This document shows positions 25,010 through 35,403 of a stretch of 38,276 bases of DNA, piece by piece. The stretch's first letter is position 1; each line of letters begins with the position of its first letter. The translations under genes and the position numbers were made by a program. Where the stretch lies: contig CACDMX010000008.1 of NCBI GenBank assembly GCA_902554035.1, forward strand, positions 1-38,276, read 5' to 3'. The DNA comes from an uncultured Pelagibacteraceae bacterium. Its GTDB lineage: Bacteria > Pseudomonadota > Alphaproteobacteria > Pelagibacterales > Pelagibacteraceae. The notes below the pieces were generated by a model. It made no database searches. It worked only from the letters and a program-made list of their open reading frames with translations, and was not told where the DNA came from.

Positions 25010-25140
25010 GGCGCTTTTTTATCAGCTTAACCCCTTCAAAAGCTCTTTTTTCTTTAAAAAATGGTATTTTTTTATCTATTGTTGCATAAATATCACACTA
25101 AATTAGTCTTTTGAATTAGCCATTTATTACGCTAAACACA

Positions 25141-25734
25141 ATGATTGTGATAAATTTTTTAAAAATCCTCAGATATTTATTAATTATAGTAATTGTTAGC
25201 TCTTCAATAAGTGGGTGTAAAAAAATTGATTGGGATGGTGAATTTGAACCTGATGGAAAAAAAAGGGCTAGAAAAAATGTTCAAGAAGGTAAAGGCTTTG
25301 GTACTGGTGGTCTTTTTAAAAGAAATAAGGGTGGTAATTTTGAGTTTGCTTCATCCAATGAACTTTGGAGAGCAAGTCTGGATACTTTAGATTTTATGTC
25401 TTTTTCAAATGTTGATTATTCAGGTGGTTTAATAATTACAGATTGGTATTCAGAAAGTGAAAATAATCAATCAATAAAAATTACTGTAAGATTTTTAAGT
25501 AACGAAATAAGAGCAGATGGAATAAAAGTCTCGCTCCATCAGAGAATTTGTGGCTCAAATAATTCTTGCTCAATTAAAGAAGTAAGAAGTTCTTTAAATG
25601 AAGAAATAAAAGATAAAATTTTAAGAAAAGCTGCATTATATAAGGAAATCAAAGACGAAAACGATCCCGACAAGAACTATAAGAACGAAGATGGTGAGAT
25701 AGAGTGGTGTGGAGACGGTAGAACTATTTGTTAA
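25141..25734 (+). CDS. DUF3576 family lipoprotein
   Basis: A 197-residue protein with a lipoprotein signal: hydrophobic segment to about residue 24 and lipobox SISGC. The body matches the DUF3576 family: GTGGLFKRNKGG, then SNELWRASLDTLDFMSFSNVDYSGGLIITDWY around residues 75-106 (described here by its key WRASLDTLDFM core), and RFLSNEIRADGIKV. The function is unknown; it is presumably in the periplasm, anchored to a membrane. In Alphaproteobacteria this gene commonly precedes leuS-lptE-holA, exactly as here, which supports a link with outer-membrane or LPS assembly by position. The C-terminus is charged and ends with two cysteines in the last 10 residues. Confidence 0.85.
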   Translation: MIVINFLKILRYLLIIVIVSSSISGCKKIDWDGEFEPDGKKRARKNVQEGKGFGTGGLFKRNKGGNFEFASSNELWRASLDTLDFMSFSNVDYSGGLIITDWYSESENNQSIKITVRFLSNEIRADGIKVSLHQRICGSNNSCSIKEVRSSLNEEIKDKILRKAALYKEIKDENDPDKNYKNEDGEIEWCGDGRTIC

Positions 25735-25783
25735 ATCAATTTATTGTTTATGACAAACAAATAAATTTTAAAAAAATTCTATA

Positions 25784-28333
25784 ATGGACAGATATAATTT
25801 TAAAACTACTGAAACTAAATGGCAAAAATATTGGGAAAAAAATAATACTTTTAAATCTAAATTAGATAAAAAAAAAAAGAAATTTTACTGCCTTGAAATG
25901 TTTCCATACCCTTCTGGAAAAATACACATGGGACATGTAAGAAATTATACAATAGGTGACGTTTTAGCTAGATACAAGTTAATGCAGAATTATAATGTAT
26001 TACATCCTATGGGATGGGACTCGTTTGGTATGCCTGCTGAAAACGCAGCAAAACAAAATAATTTAGATCCTAAAGATTGGACTAATCAAAATATTTCGAT
26101 AATGAAAAAACAACTTAAAAAACTTGGACTATCAATTGATTGGGATAGAGAAATTTCTACCTGTTCCTCGGATTATTATAAGCACCAGCAATTATTTTTT
26201 TTGGAACTCTATGAAAAGGGGCTTGTCTACAGAAAAGAAAATTATGTTAATTGGGATCCCATTGATGAAACTGTGTTAGCTAATGAACAAGTAATTGATG
26301 GAAAAGGTTGGAGATCAGGTGCAATTGTTGAAAGAAAAAAATTAAATCAGTGGTTCTTTAATATTTCAAAATTTTCTGAAGAATTATTAGATGGTCTTGA
26401 TAATTTAAATGAATGGCCAAAAAAAGTTACTACTATGCAAAAAAACTGGATAGGAAAATCATTTGGTTGTGAAATAGATTTCAAAGTAGAAGGCAATAAG
26501 GCAATAGATAAAATTAAATGCTTTACGACCAGGCCTGATACTTTATTTGGATTTTCATTCTTAGCATTATCAATTGATCATCCTATTTCTAAGTTTTATG
26601 AAAAAGACGATAATTTTATTAAATTTAAAGAGGAATGCTCAAAAACAGGTACAACAGAAGAATCAATTGCTCAGGCGGAAAAAATCGGTTTTAAGACTGA
26701 GTTAATTGCAGTAAATCCCCTTGATGAAAAAAATAAAGTACCAGTTTATTTTGCAAACTTTGTTCTTATGGATTATGGATTTGGTGCAGTTTTTGGCTGC
26801 CCCGCTCATGATCAGAGAGATTTAGATTTTGCAAAAAAGTATAAATTGAAAATTACACCAGTTGTCAAACCAATAAATTTTGATGGAGATTTTAAAATTA
26901 AAGATAAAGCTTATACTGATAAGGGTGTAATTTTCAATTCCAGTTTCTTAAATGGCTTAAAAGTGCCAGATGAGTCAATTATTAAAACAATTGAAATACT
27001 TGAACAAAAAAAATTAGGAAAAAAAAAAATTAATTTTAGATTAAAAGATTGGGGTGTATCTAGGCAAAGATATTGGGGTTGCCCTATACCGATTGCGTAC
27101 GATGAAAATAATAATATTGTTAAAATTCCAAAAGAAAATTTGCCTATTAATCTTCCAGAAAAAATTAAGTTAAATACTAAAGGAAATCCTCTTGATCATC
27201 AAAATGAGTGGAAAAACATAAAAATTAATGGAAAAAAATGTATAAGAGAAACTGATACATTAGACACGTTTGTAGATTCTTCATGGTATTTTTTAAGATT
27301 TTGTTCACCTAAAAATAAAGATTATGGTTATGATATCGATGAAATTAATTACTGGATGCCAGTAGATCAGTATATTGGGGGTGTTGAGCACGCAATTTTA
27401 CATTTACTTTATTCAAGATTTTTTATGCACGCAATAAACTATAAAAACGAAAACTTTAATTATAAGGAACCTTTTAAAGGGCTTTTTACACAAGGCATGG
27501 TTTGTCACGAAACATATAAAGACGAAAAAAACAACTGGCTAAGTCCGGATGAAGTTTTAAGCAAAGATGGAAAAAATTATTTTAAAAAAAATGATAATAA
27601 TGAAAGAGTAAAAGTGGGACCTAGTGAATCTATGTCAAAATCAAAAAAAAATACTATTGATCCTGAAAATATAATAGAAAATTATGGTGCTGATGCAGTA
27701 AGACTATTCATTCTTTCTGACAGTCCTCCAGAGAAAGATGTTCAGTGGTCAGAACAAGGAATGGTTGCATCTTACAAATTCTTACAAAAGTTTTGGATAC
27801 TCCACAAAAAAATTAAAAATTTTTCGTCTAAAAATACAAGCGATCAAAAAATCAATTCTTTTGAAATAAATCGTTTTACCAATGAAATAATAAAAAAAAT
27901 CACTCAGAATTTAGAAAGATTTCATTATAACGTTATTGTAGCTAATTTATATGAAACTTATAATTTTCTTATTAAATTCCTTAATAAACCATCAGATAAA
28001 AATAATCTTATTAAAAATTATATTAATATACTAAAAATTATGTCACCTATAATTCCTCATTTTGCAAGTGAATGTCTGGATGATTTAGGAGAAAAAAGTG
28101 AAAAAAGCTGGCCAAAAATAAATGAAGAATATCTTATTAAAGAAACTGTAAATATCGTTTTACAAATTAATGGAAGAAAAAAATCAATTATAATTAGTAA
28201 AAAAAATGTAGATAAAGATACATTAACTAATGAGATAAAAACAAACAATCAATATAATAAGTATTTGGAAAATAAAAAAATAAAAAGAATTATATATGTT
28301 AAGGATAGATTAATTAATTTAATTATAGAATGA
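25784..28333 (+). CDS. leuS: Leucyl-tRNA synthetase
   Basis: Charges tRNA-Leu and edits mischarged products. The 849-residue class Ia synthetase has the HIGH motif in [15 protein letters not shown] (about residues 42-56), the CP1 editing domain with TTRPDTLFG near residue 247 and the conserved [14 protein letters not shown] region near 335, and the KMSKS loop as [10 protein letters not shown] near 620. The anticodon-binding and C-terminal domains follow. Length is normal and all key motifs are intact. Its TGA overlaps the lptE ATG (ATGA). Confidence 0.98.
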   Translation: MDRYNFKTTETKWQKYWEKNNTFKSKLDKKKKKFYCLEMFPYPSGKIHMGHVRNYTIGDVLARYKLMQNYNVLHPMGWDSFGMPAENAAKQNNLDPKDWTNQNISIMKKQLKKLGLSIDWDREISTCSSDYYKHQQLFFLELYEKGLVYRKENYVNWDPIDETVLANEQVIDGKGWRSGAIVERKKLNQWFFNISKFSEELLDGLDNLNEWPKKVTTMQKNWIGKSFGCEIDFKVEGNKAIDKIKCFTTRPDTLFGFSFLALSIDHPISKFYEKDDNFIKFKEECSKTGTTEESIAQAEKIGFKTELIAVNPLDEKNKVPVYFANFVLMDYGFGAVFGCPAHDQRDLDFAKKYKLKITPVVKPINFDGDFKIKDKAYTDKGVIFNSSFLNGLKVPDESIIKTIEILEQKKLGKKKINFRLKDWGVSRQRYWGCPIPIAYDENNNIVKIPKENLPINLPEKIKLNTKGNPLDHQNEWKNIKINGKKCIRETDTLDTFVDSSWYFLRFCSPKNKDYGYDIDEINYWMPVDQYIGGVEHAILHLLYSRFFMHAINYKNENFNYKEPFKGLFTQGMVCHETYKDEKNNWLSPDEVLSKDGKNYFKKNDNNERVKVGPSESMSKSKKNTIDPENIIENYGADAVRLFILSDSPPEKDVQWSEQGMVASYKFLQKFWILHKKIKNFSSKNTSDQKINSFEINRFTNEIIKKITQNLERFHYNVIVANLYETYNFLIKFLNKPSDKNNLIKNYINILKIMSPIIPHFASECLDDLGEKSEKSWPKINEEYLIKETVNIVLQINGRKKSIIISKKNVDKDTLTNEIKTNNQYNKYLENKKIKRIIYVKDRLINLIIE

Positions 28334-28779
28334 AAAAAACAGCATTAATATTAAGTTTTTTATTGTTAGTAAATTGTGGTTATCAACCCATATTTTCAAG
28401 TAAAAATTCAAATTTTCTAATTGAGGAAATATCTTTTAATCAAAATGATAAAATCAGCTATAAAATTAAAAAAAACTTAAACTATTTAACTTCGACAAAA
28501 AATTATACGGAAATATATAAATTAAAATTAAATTCAGAAAAAAAAATAAGTATATCAAGTAAAGATTCTAAAGGAGACCCATTAATTTATAAAATGTCAA
28601 TAAATACAAATTTGGAAATTTATTCTGAGGGTAATATTATTAATCGTAAGAATATTTCAAAAAGTTTTAGTTATAAAAATACTTCCAATAAATTTGACTT
28701 AAAACAGTATGAAAAAACTATAGAAGATAATTTAATTGAAACAATTAAAGAAGAAATAATATTAATGTTATATAATTAA
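28330..28779 (+). CDS. lptE: LPS-assembly lipoprotein LptE
   Basis: A 149-residue lipoprotein: signal [16 protein letters not shown] with lipobox LVNC-GYQP, the GYQP(L/I)F motif after the lipid Cys being typical of LptE. LptE plugs the LptD barrel that inserts LPS in the outer membrane. The rest is poorly conserved, as in the family, and the size is right. Position between leuS and holA is the conserved location (leuS-lptE-holA) in Proteobacteria, which carries much of the identification. Translationally coupled to leuS by ATGA. Confidence 0.88.
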   Translation: MKKTALILSFLLLVNCGYQPIFSSKNSNFLIEEISFNQNDKISYKIKKNLNYLTSTKNYTEIYKLKLNSEKKISISSKDSKGDPLIYKMSINTNLEIYSEGNIINRKNISKSFSYKNTSNKFDLKQYEKTIEDNLIETIKEEIILMLYN

Positions 28780-28782
28780 AAA

Positions 28783-29778
28783 ATGATAGTAAAATCTTTT
28801 GAAATGAACAAGATAAATAACTACAAATGTTCATTTTTTTTAGTTTATGGACATAACGATGGTTTAAAAAACGAAATTACAAAAAAATATTTTACCGATA
28901 AGTTTAAAGGAGAAATTTTAAGATATGAGGAAAAAGAAATTTTGGAAAATAAATTAGATTTTTTTAATGGTATTCTCTCAAAATCTTTTTTTGATGAAAA
29001 AAAACTATTTATTGTCTCTAGAGTAACTGATAAATTGAATGATCTAATTGAGGAAGTTCTAGAGAAGGAAGTAAAAGATATCACAATTTTGCTTAATGCG
29101 ACTAATTTGGAAAAAAAATCAAAACTTAGAAGACTATTTGAAAAAAATAAAAATACTATTTGTATTCCGGTATACGAAGATAACCTTCAAAGTTTGAGTA
29201 TAATAGCAAGAGATTTTTTTAGAATAAATAAAATTGCAATTTCCCAAGAAATAATAAACTTGCTTATTGAAAGATCTAGAGGCGATAGAGGAAATTTGCA
29301 AAATGAATTAGGAAAAATTCAATCATATTTGAAAACTAATAAAAGCATAGGCCCCGAGGAAATTTTAAAATTAACTGATCTTGCAGAAAACTATAACGTA
29401 TCTGAATTATTAGATAGTTGTCTTAATAAGAATTCAAAAAAAACAATTCATATACTTAATGAAAATAATTTTTCTTTAGAGGATTGTATTTTAATGATAA
29501 GATCTTTTGCAACAAAAGTGAAAAGGCTGCATAAAATTCATAGCGAATTTAATAAGAATAAAAATCTAGACTACGTAATTTCGTCATATAAACCTCCTAT
29601 ATTTTGGAAGGAAAAAGATATAATTAAAAATCAAGTGAAAAAAAACAATTTAAAACAAATTGAAGAAATGATTTTTCAAACAAATGAAATTGAGCTTTTA
29701 ATAAAGAAAAATTCCGCTAATGCTTTAAATATAATTTCAGACTTTATAATTAATGCATCAAAAGAAGTTAGTAATTAG
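28783..29778 (+). CDS. holA: DNA polymerase III subunit delta
   Basis: The delta subunit of the clamp loader, which opens the beta sliding clamp. The 331-residue protein is of normal length, with FFLVYGHNDGLKNEITKKYF at residues 18-37, the middle AAA+-like domain (LLNATNLEKKSKLRRLFEK near 101-119), RDFFRINKIAISQEIINLLIERSRGDRGNLQNELGK near 145-180 (key part ERSRGDRGNLQNELGK), and the helical collar domain. It begins three bases after lptE. It overlaps convergent parB by 11 bases, and an 8-bp AT hairpin (29770-29789) spans both stop codons. Confidence 0.93.
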   Translation: MIVKSFEMNKINNYKCSFFLVYGHNDGLKNEITKKYFTDKFKGEILRYEEKEILENKLDFFNGILSKSFFDEKKLFIVSRVTDKLNDLIEEVLEKEVKDITILLNATNLEKKSKLRRLFEKNKNTICIPVYEDNLQSLSIIARDFFRINKIAISQEIINLLIERSRGDRGNLQNELGKIQSYLKTNKSIGPEEILKLTDLAENYNVSELLDSCLNKNSKKTIHILNENNFSLEDCILMIRSFATKVKRLHKIHSEFNKNKNLDYVISSYKPPIFWKEKDIIKNQVKKNNLKQIEEMIFQTNEIELLIKKNSANALNIISDFIINASKEVSN

Positions 29779-30616
29779 ATTTAATTACTTCGATAATTTT
29801 ATTTAATTGATCCAAATCTTTATAGTTAAAAATTATACTTCCAGAATTATTTTTTTTATTTTTAATCAAAATATTTAGTCCAAGTTTTTCTGAAATTGAT
29901 AGCTCAAGTTGAGATAAATTTGGATCTTTAGATGAAGCTTTTCTTGATTTCTTTCTTTTAAAAATTTTAGCTAAACTTTCTGCTTGTCTTACTGATAATT
30001 TTTTTTCTATAATTTTTTTGGCAATAAATAAGGCGTTTTCTAACCCAACAAGAACCTTGGCATGGCCTTGGGTTAATTTGTTACTTTCAATCAGTTTGAC
30101 AACATCTTCGGGCAAACTTAACAAACGTAAACAATTTGCAACATGACTTCGACTTTTACCTATAAATTTTGAAACCTTTTCCTGATCGTATGAGAATTTA
30201 TCTATTAGTTTTTGATATCCTTTTGCTTCCTCAATTGCGTTTAAATCATGCCGCTGCACATTTTCTACAATGGCGAATTCAAGTGATTTAAGATCATCAG
30301 CTTCTGTTACAACAACTGGCACTTCATGAAAACCTGCATTTTGTGCTGCCAGCCATCTTCTCTCTCCTGCAATAATTTCATACTTGTTTTTTTGTTCATC
30401 TGATCTTCTTACAATAATAGGCTGAATGATCCCTCTTTCTTTAATGGAGTTTGTAAGTTCTTCAAGATTTTCTTTATCAAAAGTTTTCCGGGGTTGATAT
30501 TTATTTCTTACTAAATCACTTATTAAAACTTTATTTGTATTTTTTTCAGTTTTTGTCTCTCCTATCAAAGAAGATAAACCTCTGCCTAATCCTTTTTTTA
30601 ATTTAGAAGTATCCAT
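29768..30616 (-). CDS. parB: Chromosome partitioning protein ParB
   Basis: ParB binds parS and, as a CTP-driven clamp, spreads to form the partition complex. Seen in the 282 residues: the ParA-contacting N-terminus with LGRGLSSLIGE, CTP-domain boxes QPRKTF and IIQPIIVR, the C2 box AGERRWLAAQNAG (84-89 is GERRWL), the C3 box ENVQRHDLNAIEEA, the parS-reading helix-turn-helix near KVSKFIGKSRSHVANCLRLL, and a C-terminal dimer domain. The C2 consensus is GERRxR; here the last Arg is Leu89. The ATG overlaps the parA stop as TAATG. Its likely target parS lies 1.4 kb away in rsmG. Confidence 0.95.
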   Translation of the reverse strand: MDTSKLKKGLGRGLSSLIGETKTEKNTNKVLISDLVRNKYQPRKTFDKENLEELTNSIKERGIIQPIIVRRSDEQKNKYEIIAGERRWLAAQNAGFHEVPVVVTEADDLKSLEFAIVENVQRHDLNAIEEAKGYQKLIDKFSYDQEKVSKFIGKSRSHVANCLRLLSLPEDVVKLIESNKLTQGHAKVLVGLENALFIAKKIIEKKLSVRQAESLAKIFKRKKSRKASSKDPNLSQLELSISEKLGLNILIKNKKNNSGSIIFNYKDLDQLNKIIEVIKSNY

Positions 30617-31410
30617 TACGCAGCACTTTCAAATTCTTTTTCTTGATTAATAAATTCATCGGTAAAATTGAAATAAGATATACTTCCAGGACAATTTTTA
30701 TCGTATATTAAAACGGGAACTCCGTGCGATGGGGCCTCTGACAATCGAACATTTCTTGGAATAATTGTATTATAGACCTTTGATTTAAAGTAATCTCTTG
30801 CTTCTTTTTCTACTTGAGAAGAAAGTTTGTTTCTCTTATCATACATCGTTAAAAGAATACCTCTTATTTTGAGTTCCTTATTTAAATTTGCTTTAATTCT
30901 ATCAATAGTTTTCATTAGTTGTGTTAATCCCTCTAAAGCAAAAAATTCAGTTTGAAGTGGAACAACAAGAGAAAACGAAGCAACGAGTGCCATTACTGTT
31001 AGTAGACTTAATGATGGAGGACAATCAATGAAAATATAATCATAGTTATGACTAGAATCCTTTAAAAACGACATTAATTGATCTTTTAAAATAAATGCCC
31101 TTTTGCTATCCCCCGCTGTCTCTACTTCTAGACCAGATAAATCAACATTAGAACTTATCAAATCCAAATTATCAAATTCAGTCTTCTTGATAACTTCACT
31201 TATTAACTTATTTCCGTTCAATACTCCATATATGGTTTCACTTGAGTTTTCTGTATTTGATAATCCTAACCCTGTTGTAGCATTTCCTTGAGGGTCAAGA
31301 TCAACTACTAAAATTTTTTTTCCTTTTTTTGACAAACCAGCAGCAAGATTAATAACTGTTGTGGTTTTTCCTACCCCACCTTTTTGATTTATTATAGAGA
31401 TAATTTGCAT
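30616..31410 (-). CDS. parA: Chromosome partitioning ATPase ParA
   Basis: A deviant-Walker ATPase that segregates ParB-parS complexes on the nucleoid. The P-loop is NQKGGVGKTTT (signature Lys plus GKTT, residues 8-18), VVDLDPQGNATTGLG follows near 36-50, and IFIDCPPSLSLLT near 126-138 is the Walker B region. Length of 264 is standard for the chromosomal Soj/ParA type. It is four bases downstream of rsmG and overlaps parB by one base, giving the classic rsmG-parA-parB order next to chromosome origins. Confidence 0.97.
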   Translation of the reverse strand: MQIISIINQKGGVGKTTTVINLAAGLSKKGKKILVVDLDPQGNATTGLGLSNTENSSETIYGVLNGNKLISEVIKKTEFDNLDLISSNVDLSGLEVETAGDSKRAFILKDQLMSFLKDSSHNYDYIFIDCPPSLSLLTVMALVASFSLVVPLQTEFFALEGLTQLMKTIDRIKANLNKELKIRGILLTMYDKRNKLSSQVEKEARDYFKSKVYNTIIPRNVRLSEAPSHGVPVLIYDKNCPGSISYFNFTDEFINQEKEFESAA

Positions 31411-31414
31411 TATT

Positions 31415-32059
31415 TTAATTTTTCTTTTTAATATTTTTTATACTTAATAAAAAAGAATCTTCATTAGTAAGACTCCTTTTTTCCTTATACTCAAAATCCC
31501 AATGCTTTAAAGTTTGGGTTAATATTTTTTTTCCACTTTTGCCCATAAATAAAATTAAATTTTTATACTCTTTAAAATTTTTATAAACTAAATCTAAAAC
31601 TATTGGCATTGGCTTAAACGCTCTTGCCATGATTGTTCCTGAGTTTATTTTACTAATTTTAAAAACATCTTCTTGGATTATTTCTGTTTGCAAGTTTAGT
31701 TCTTTTGACACCTCTTTTAAAAATGAACTTTTATGATAACTTTTTTCAAATAAATTTATTTTAATTTTTTTTTTTAAATTTTTTGCGATTATTGCTATGA
31801 CAATGCCAGGCATTCCACCACCAGTTCCTAAATCACAGGTTGTATTTGCATTTAAATCAACAAATTCAATGGCTTGTGCGCTATCTATTATATGCCTTTT
31901 ACGAATTTCGCCATTTATTGGGTTTTTTCTGCTTATTATATTAATATTGTTATTTTTTGATTTTATCATTGATATGAATTTCTCAAAATCTAAACACGTT
32001 TCACGTGAAACATTAAATCTATCTAATATAGAATATTTTTTTAACGAATCATCTTCCAT
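31415..32059 (-). CDS. rsmG: 16S rRNA (guanine527-N7)-methyltransferase
   Basis: RsmG (GidB) makes m7G527 in 16S rRNA; its loss gives low-level streptomycin resistance in several bacteria. The SAM-binding motif CDLGTGGGMPGIVIAI is at residues about 76-91 and LFEKSYHKSSFLKEV at about 109-123. The N-terminus reads RFNVSRETCLDFEKF; codons for NVSRET are the parS palindrome. Length of 214 is normal. The ATG overlaps the mnmG stop as TAATG. This is one of the best conserved gene orders in bacteria (mnmG-rsmG-parA-parB). Confidence 0.96.
   Translation of the reverse strand: MEDDSLKKYSILDRFNVSRETCLDFEKFISMIKSKNNNINIISRKNPINGEIRKRHIIDSAQAIEFVDLNANTTCDLGTGGGMPGIVIAIIAKNLKKKIKINLFEKSYHKSSFLKEVSKELNLQTEIIQEDVFKISKINSGTIMARAFKPMPIVLDLVYKNFKEYKNLILFMGKSGKKILTQTLKHWDFEYKEKRSLTNEDSFLLSIKNIKKKN
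31997..32012. promoter_or_regulatory. parS centromere site inside rsmG
   Basis: CGTTTCACGTGAAACA matches the universal parS consensus TGTTTCACGTGAAACA at 15 of 16 positions, with the inner 14 bases (31998-32011) a perfect palindrome. It lies in the rsmG coding region at codons for NVSRET, about 600 bases upstream of parA. I saw no second copy in the window. Confidence 0.93.
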
Positions 32060-33930
32060 TAAGCTATTTGCTTAATAGACTTTCTTTTAACGTGTGACAA
32101 CAAAATATATACTGCAGCTGGAGTAATTCCGTCAATTCTTAGGGCCTGACCTAGTGTTTTAGGGCGAATTTGCTTAAATTTAGACTTAACTTCATTAGAT
32201 AAACCACTAAAAATATCATAGTTTATATTTTCTGGTATTTTTAGGTTTTCATCCTTTTTAAAGGCCATTATATCAGCGTTTTGCTTCTTAAGGTATCCTC
32301 TATAATGTGAGTTTATCTCAATCTGTGAGTCGATTTCTTTTGAATAATTGTCAATTTGAGGCCAAATATTTCTAATTTTACTCATATCAACACCTTTTTG
32401 GGACAGTATTTGACTTGCAGTTCGTGATATACCATCCTTTGCAATATTAATACCAAATTTTAATGCTTTAGAAGGTGTTATCTTAAGATTTTCCATTTTT
32501 AATGATAATTTTTTTATTTTAGATGCTTTATCTCTAAAAGATCTTAATCTTTCATCACTAACAAGGCCAATACTTATTCCTTTTTCAGTAAGTCTTAAAT
32601 CTGCATTGTCTGAACGTAAGGTAAGTCTATACTCAGCCCTTGAGGTAAACATTCTGTATGGCTCAGCAACACCTTTTGTAACAAGATCATCAATCATAAC
32701 GCCGATATAAGCCTCTGATCTGTCTAATATGAAGGGTTCTTGTTTTTTAAAAGATAAAGCGGCATTGATACCAGCAATCAAACCTTGTGCAGCAGCCTCT
32801 TCATAACCTGTAGTGCCGTTGATTTGACCAGCTAAGTATAAATTATGAATTTTCTTAGTTTCTAAAGTTAAGAACAACTCAGTAGGGTCAATATAGTCAT
32901 ATTCTATCGCATATCCGGGTCGAATAATCTTTACATTCTCTAAACCGTTGATTTTATTACATATTTCTGCTTGCACGTCATACGGGAGCGATGTTGATAT
33001 GCCGTTAGGGTAAATTGTATGATCATTTAGACCTTCTGGCTCTAAAAATATTTGATGTCTACCTTTTTCTGAAAATTTCATAACTTTATCTTCAATAGAT
33101 GGGCAATACCTGGGACCAACTCCTTTTATACTGCCCGAGTACATCGCGCTTCGGTTTATATTTTTTAAAATTATTTTATGAACTTCTTCGTTAGTGTAAG
33201 TCATCCTACAAGAAACTTGTTTGTTATAATTCTTAGTAGACATGAAAGAAAAAAAATAAGGATCTTCATCTGCTAATTGTTCGTCTAGATTCTCAAAATT
33301 TATTGTTCTTGCGTCTAGTCGAGGGGGCGTACCTGTTTTAAGCCTACCAACTCTAAAATTATATTTTTTTAATTGATCACTAAGACCTGTTGTTGGTTTC
33401 TCATTATACCTACCTGCCGGAGTTTGTTTTTCACCAACGTGTATCAAACCATTCAAAAAAGTTCCGGTTGTCAGTATTAGTTTGGATGTTTTAATTTTTC
33501 TTCCAGACTGAGTTATAAATCCATTTACACTATTTTTTTTAAAAATAAACTCAATTACAGAGTCTGAAAAAACGCTTAAATTACAGTAGTTTAGAAGTTT
33601 TTTTTGCATAAATTTTTTATACAAGGATCTATCACTTTGTGTACGAGGGCCTCTAACTGCCGGTCCTCTGCTTCTATTTAAAAGCTTAAATTGTATACCA
33701 GACTTATCAGCTACATCAGCCATAACTCCATCTAGAGCATCTATCTCTCTAACTAGGTGTCCTTTTCCTAATCCGCCTATAGCAGGATTACAGGACATTT
33801 CTCCAATCGTTTCAATTTTATGAGTAAATAAAGCAGTATTAATACCAAGTCTTGCTGAAGCAGCAGCAGCTTCACATCCTGCATGACCTCCGCCAATTAC
33901 GACTACATCGAAAGATAAATCATTTGTCAT
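32059..33930 (-). CDS. mnmG: tRNA uridine 5-carboxymethylaminomethyl modification enzyme MnmG
   Basis: The FAD enzyme (GidA) that with MnmE installs the cmnm5 group at U34 of tRNAs. The N-terminal Rossmann motif is [13 protein letters not shown] at residues 9-21, [22 protein letters not shown] is near 46-67 (core [12 protein letters not shown]), and [26 protein letters not shown] and [14 protein letters not shown] lie further along. The C-terminal helical domain ends with [17 protein letters not shown]. Length of 623 is full. It lies 81 bases downstream of mnmE and is coupled to rsmG; the 81-base gap is AT-rich and shows nothing I can name. Confidence 0.97.
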   Translation of the reverse strand: MTNDLSFDVVVIGGGHAGCEAAAASARLGINTALFTHKIETIGEMSCNPAIGGLGKGHLVREIDALDGVMADVADKSGIQFKLLNRSRGPAVRGPRTQSDRSLYKKFMQKKLLNYCNLSVFSDSVIEFIFKKNSVNGFITQSGRKIKTSKLILTTGTFLNGLIHVGEKQTPAGRYNEKPTTGLSDQLKKYNFRVGRLKTGTPPRLDARTINFENLDEQLADEDPYFFSFMSTKNYNKQVSCRMTYTNEEVHKIILKNINRSAMYSGSIKGVGPRYCPSIEDKVMKFSEKGRHQIFLEPEGLNDHTIYPNGISTSLPYDVQAEICNKINGLENVKIIRPGYAIEYDYIDPTELFLTLETKKIHNLYLAGQINGTTGYEEAAAQGLIAGINAALSFKKQEPFILDRSEAYIGVMIDDLVTKGVAEPYRMFTSRAEYRLTLRSDNADLRLTEKGISIGLVSDERLRSFRDKASKIKKLSLKMENLKITPSKALKFGINIAKDGISRTASQILSQKGVDMSKIRNIWPQIDNYSKEIDSQIEINSHYRGYLKKQNADIMAFKKDENLKIPENINYDIFSGLSNEVKSKFKQIRPKTLGQALRIDGITPAAVYILLSHVKRKSIKQIA

Positions 33931-34011
33931 AATCTCTATATCTCTATGTTTACCAAATTAATTTTTAGTAAGAAAATTTATATTAAATGGTAAAAAAGTA
34001 CATGATAATTT

Positions 34012-35337
34012 TTATTTTCCTATGCAAAAATCATTAAAAATTGAGCCTAATATTTCCTCTACTTCAACTTTTCCAACTATTATTCCAAGATGTTTTGTGG
34101 CTAGTCTTAAATCTTCCGCACCTTTATCGAAATCTCCTTTTTGATTTTTAAAATTTATTAAATTTTCTAAGCATTGCTCTAAATTAACTCTGTGCCTTTC
34201 TCGAGTTATAAAAATTTCTTCAGTTCTAGTGAATTTTCCTTTTAACTTTACTTTTATTTTTAAAATTAAATTTTCAATGTTTGTGTTGTTCTTTACAGAA
34301 ATAATTACATGATCTAATTTTTTCATTTGCTCGGTTAAATAAACTTTTTCGATATCGCACTTATTTATTACTAATATTGAGTTCGGATTTATTAAATCCT
34401 TCAAAAAGCCAGTAAAATCAAGGCTTTTTGGCTCGATAACTATTAGATTTAAATCGGCCTCTTCAGCTTTTTTTAAAGCTAATTTAATTCCTTTCTGTTC
34501 TATTTCGTTTTTAGCATCTCTTATTCCTGCAGTATCAGAAATTATGACTGGATACCCATCAATATTTAGATGTGTTTCCAATACATCTCTCGTAGTACCT
34601 GCTATTTCAGAAACAATCGCTACATCTCGATTTGAAAGATGATTCAAAAGGCTTGATTTGCCAGCGTTTGTTGGTCCTACAATTGCAATTTTAAATCCCT
34701 CTCTTATTCTTTCCCCAACCTTTTGATCATTAAGAATTTTTTGTATTTTTTCAATTACTCGATCAACATTTTTCTTAGTTTTACTAAGTACTTCCTCAGA
34801 TAATTCTTCATCAGGGAAATCAATTTTTGCCTCTATATTTGATAATGCTTTTAATAATAAATCTCTCATTTCATTAAAAATTTTAGATGTTTTGCCGCTC
34901 ATAATTGCTAAGGCTTGTTTTCTTTGAATTTCAGTTTCAGATGAAATTAAATCTGCTATGCTTTCAGCTTTTAGTAAATTTATTTTTCCATTTTGAAATG
35001 CTTTTTTAGTAAACTCCCCAGGTTCAGCGATCCGACATTTTTTTGTATCCTCCAGTGCTTTATGAATTGCTTTTATAACCGCCATACTTCCATGAACATG
35101 AAACTCGGCCATGTCTTCTCCAGTGTAACTGTTGGGTCCTGGAAACCACAAGACTAAAGCTTCGTCAATTAATTCTGAATTATTTAAATTAATTATTTTA
35201 CTCAGAGTTGCTACTCTGGGACTTGGTAGCTCTTTTTTTGTAAGAAGTTTTAATATTGATGGAGTTTCTTTTCCTGATATTCTTATTACAGCAACACCAG
35301 ATAATCCCGGTCCCGAGGAAAGGGCATAAATAGTCAT
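34012..35337 (-). CDS. mnmE: tRNA modification GTPase MnmE
   Basis: Partner of MnmG in wobble-uridine modification; binds 5-formyl-THF and GTP. The N-terminal domain (1-120) begins MTIYALSSGPGLSGVAVIRISG (key part SGPGLSGVAVIR). The embedded G domain has P-loop GPTNAGKSS near residue 221, the switch with GTTRD near 247, DTAGIRD near 265 and NKCD near 330. The C-terminus ends in the catalytic motif CIGK. Length of 441 is normal. It lies downstream of rho, as often in Alphaproteobacteria, with a 66-base AT-rich gap between them. Confidence 0.97.
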   Translation of the reverse strand: MTIYALSSGPGLSGVAVIRISGKETPSILKLLTKKELPSPRVATLSKIINLNNSELIDEALVLWFPGPNSYTGEDMAEFHVHGSMAVIKAIHKALEDTKKCRIAEPGEFTKKAFQNGKINLLKAESIADLISSETEIQRKQALAIMSGKTSKIFNEMRDLLLKALSNIEAKIDFPDEELSEEVLSKTKKNVDRVIEKIQKILNDQKVGERIREGFKIAIVGPTNAGKSSLLNHLSNRDVAIVSEIAGTTRDVLETHLNIDGYPVIISDTAGIRDAKNEIEQKGIKLALKKAEEADLNLIVIEPKSLDFTGFLKDLINPNSILVINKCDIEKVYLTEQMKKLDHVIISVKNNTNIENLILKIKVKLKGKFTRTEEIFITRERHRVNLEQCLENLINFKNQKGDFDKGAEDLRLATKHLGIIVGKVEVEEILGSIFNDFCIGK

Positions 35338-35403
35338 AACTTATTATACCTCCAATAGATATAAACACAAAATTACGATGAAATTGTACTTTTTTTTTGT
35401 TAC

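Noticed and set aside
29770-29789. 8-bp hairpin AGTAATTA/TAATTACT between holA and parB as a terminator
   Set aside because: All but two pairs are A:T and there is no clear T run after the stem on either strand; too weak to call.
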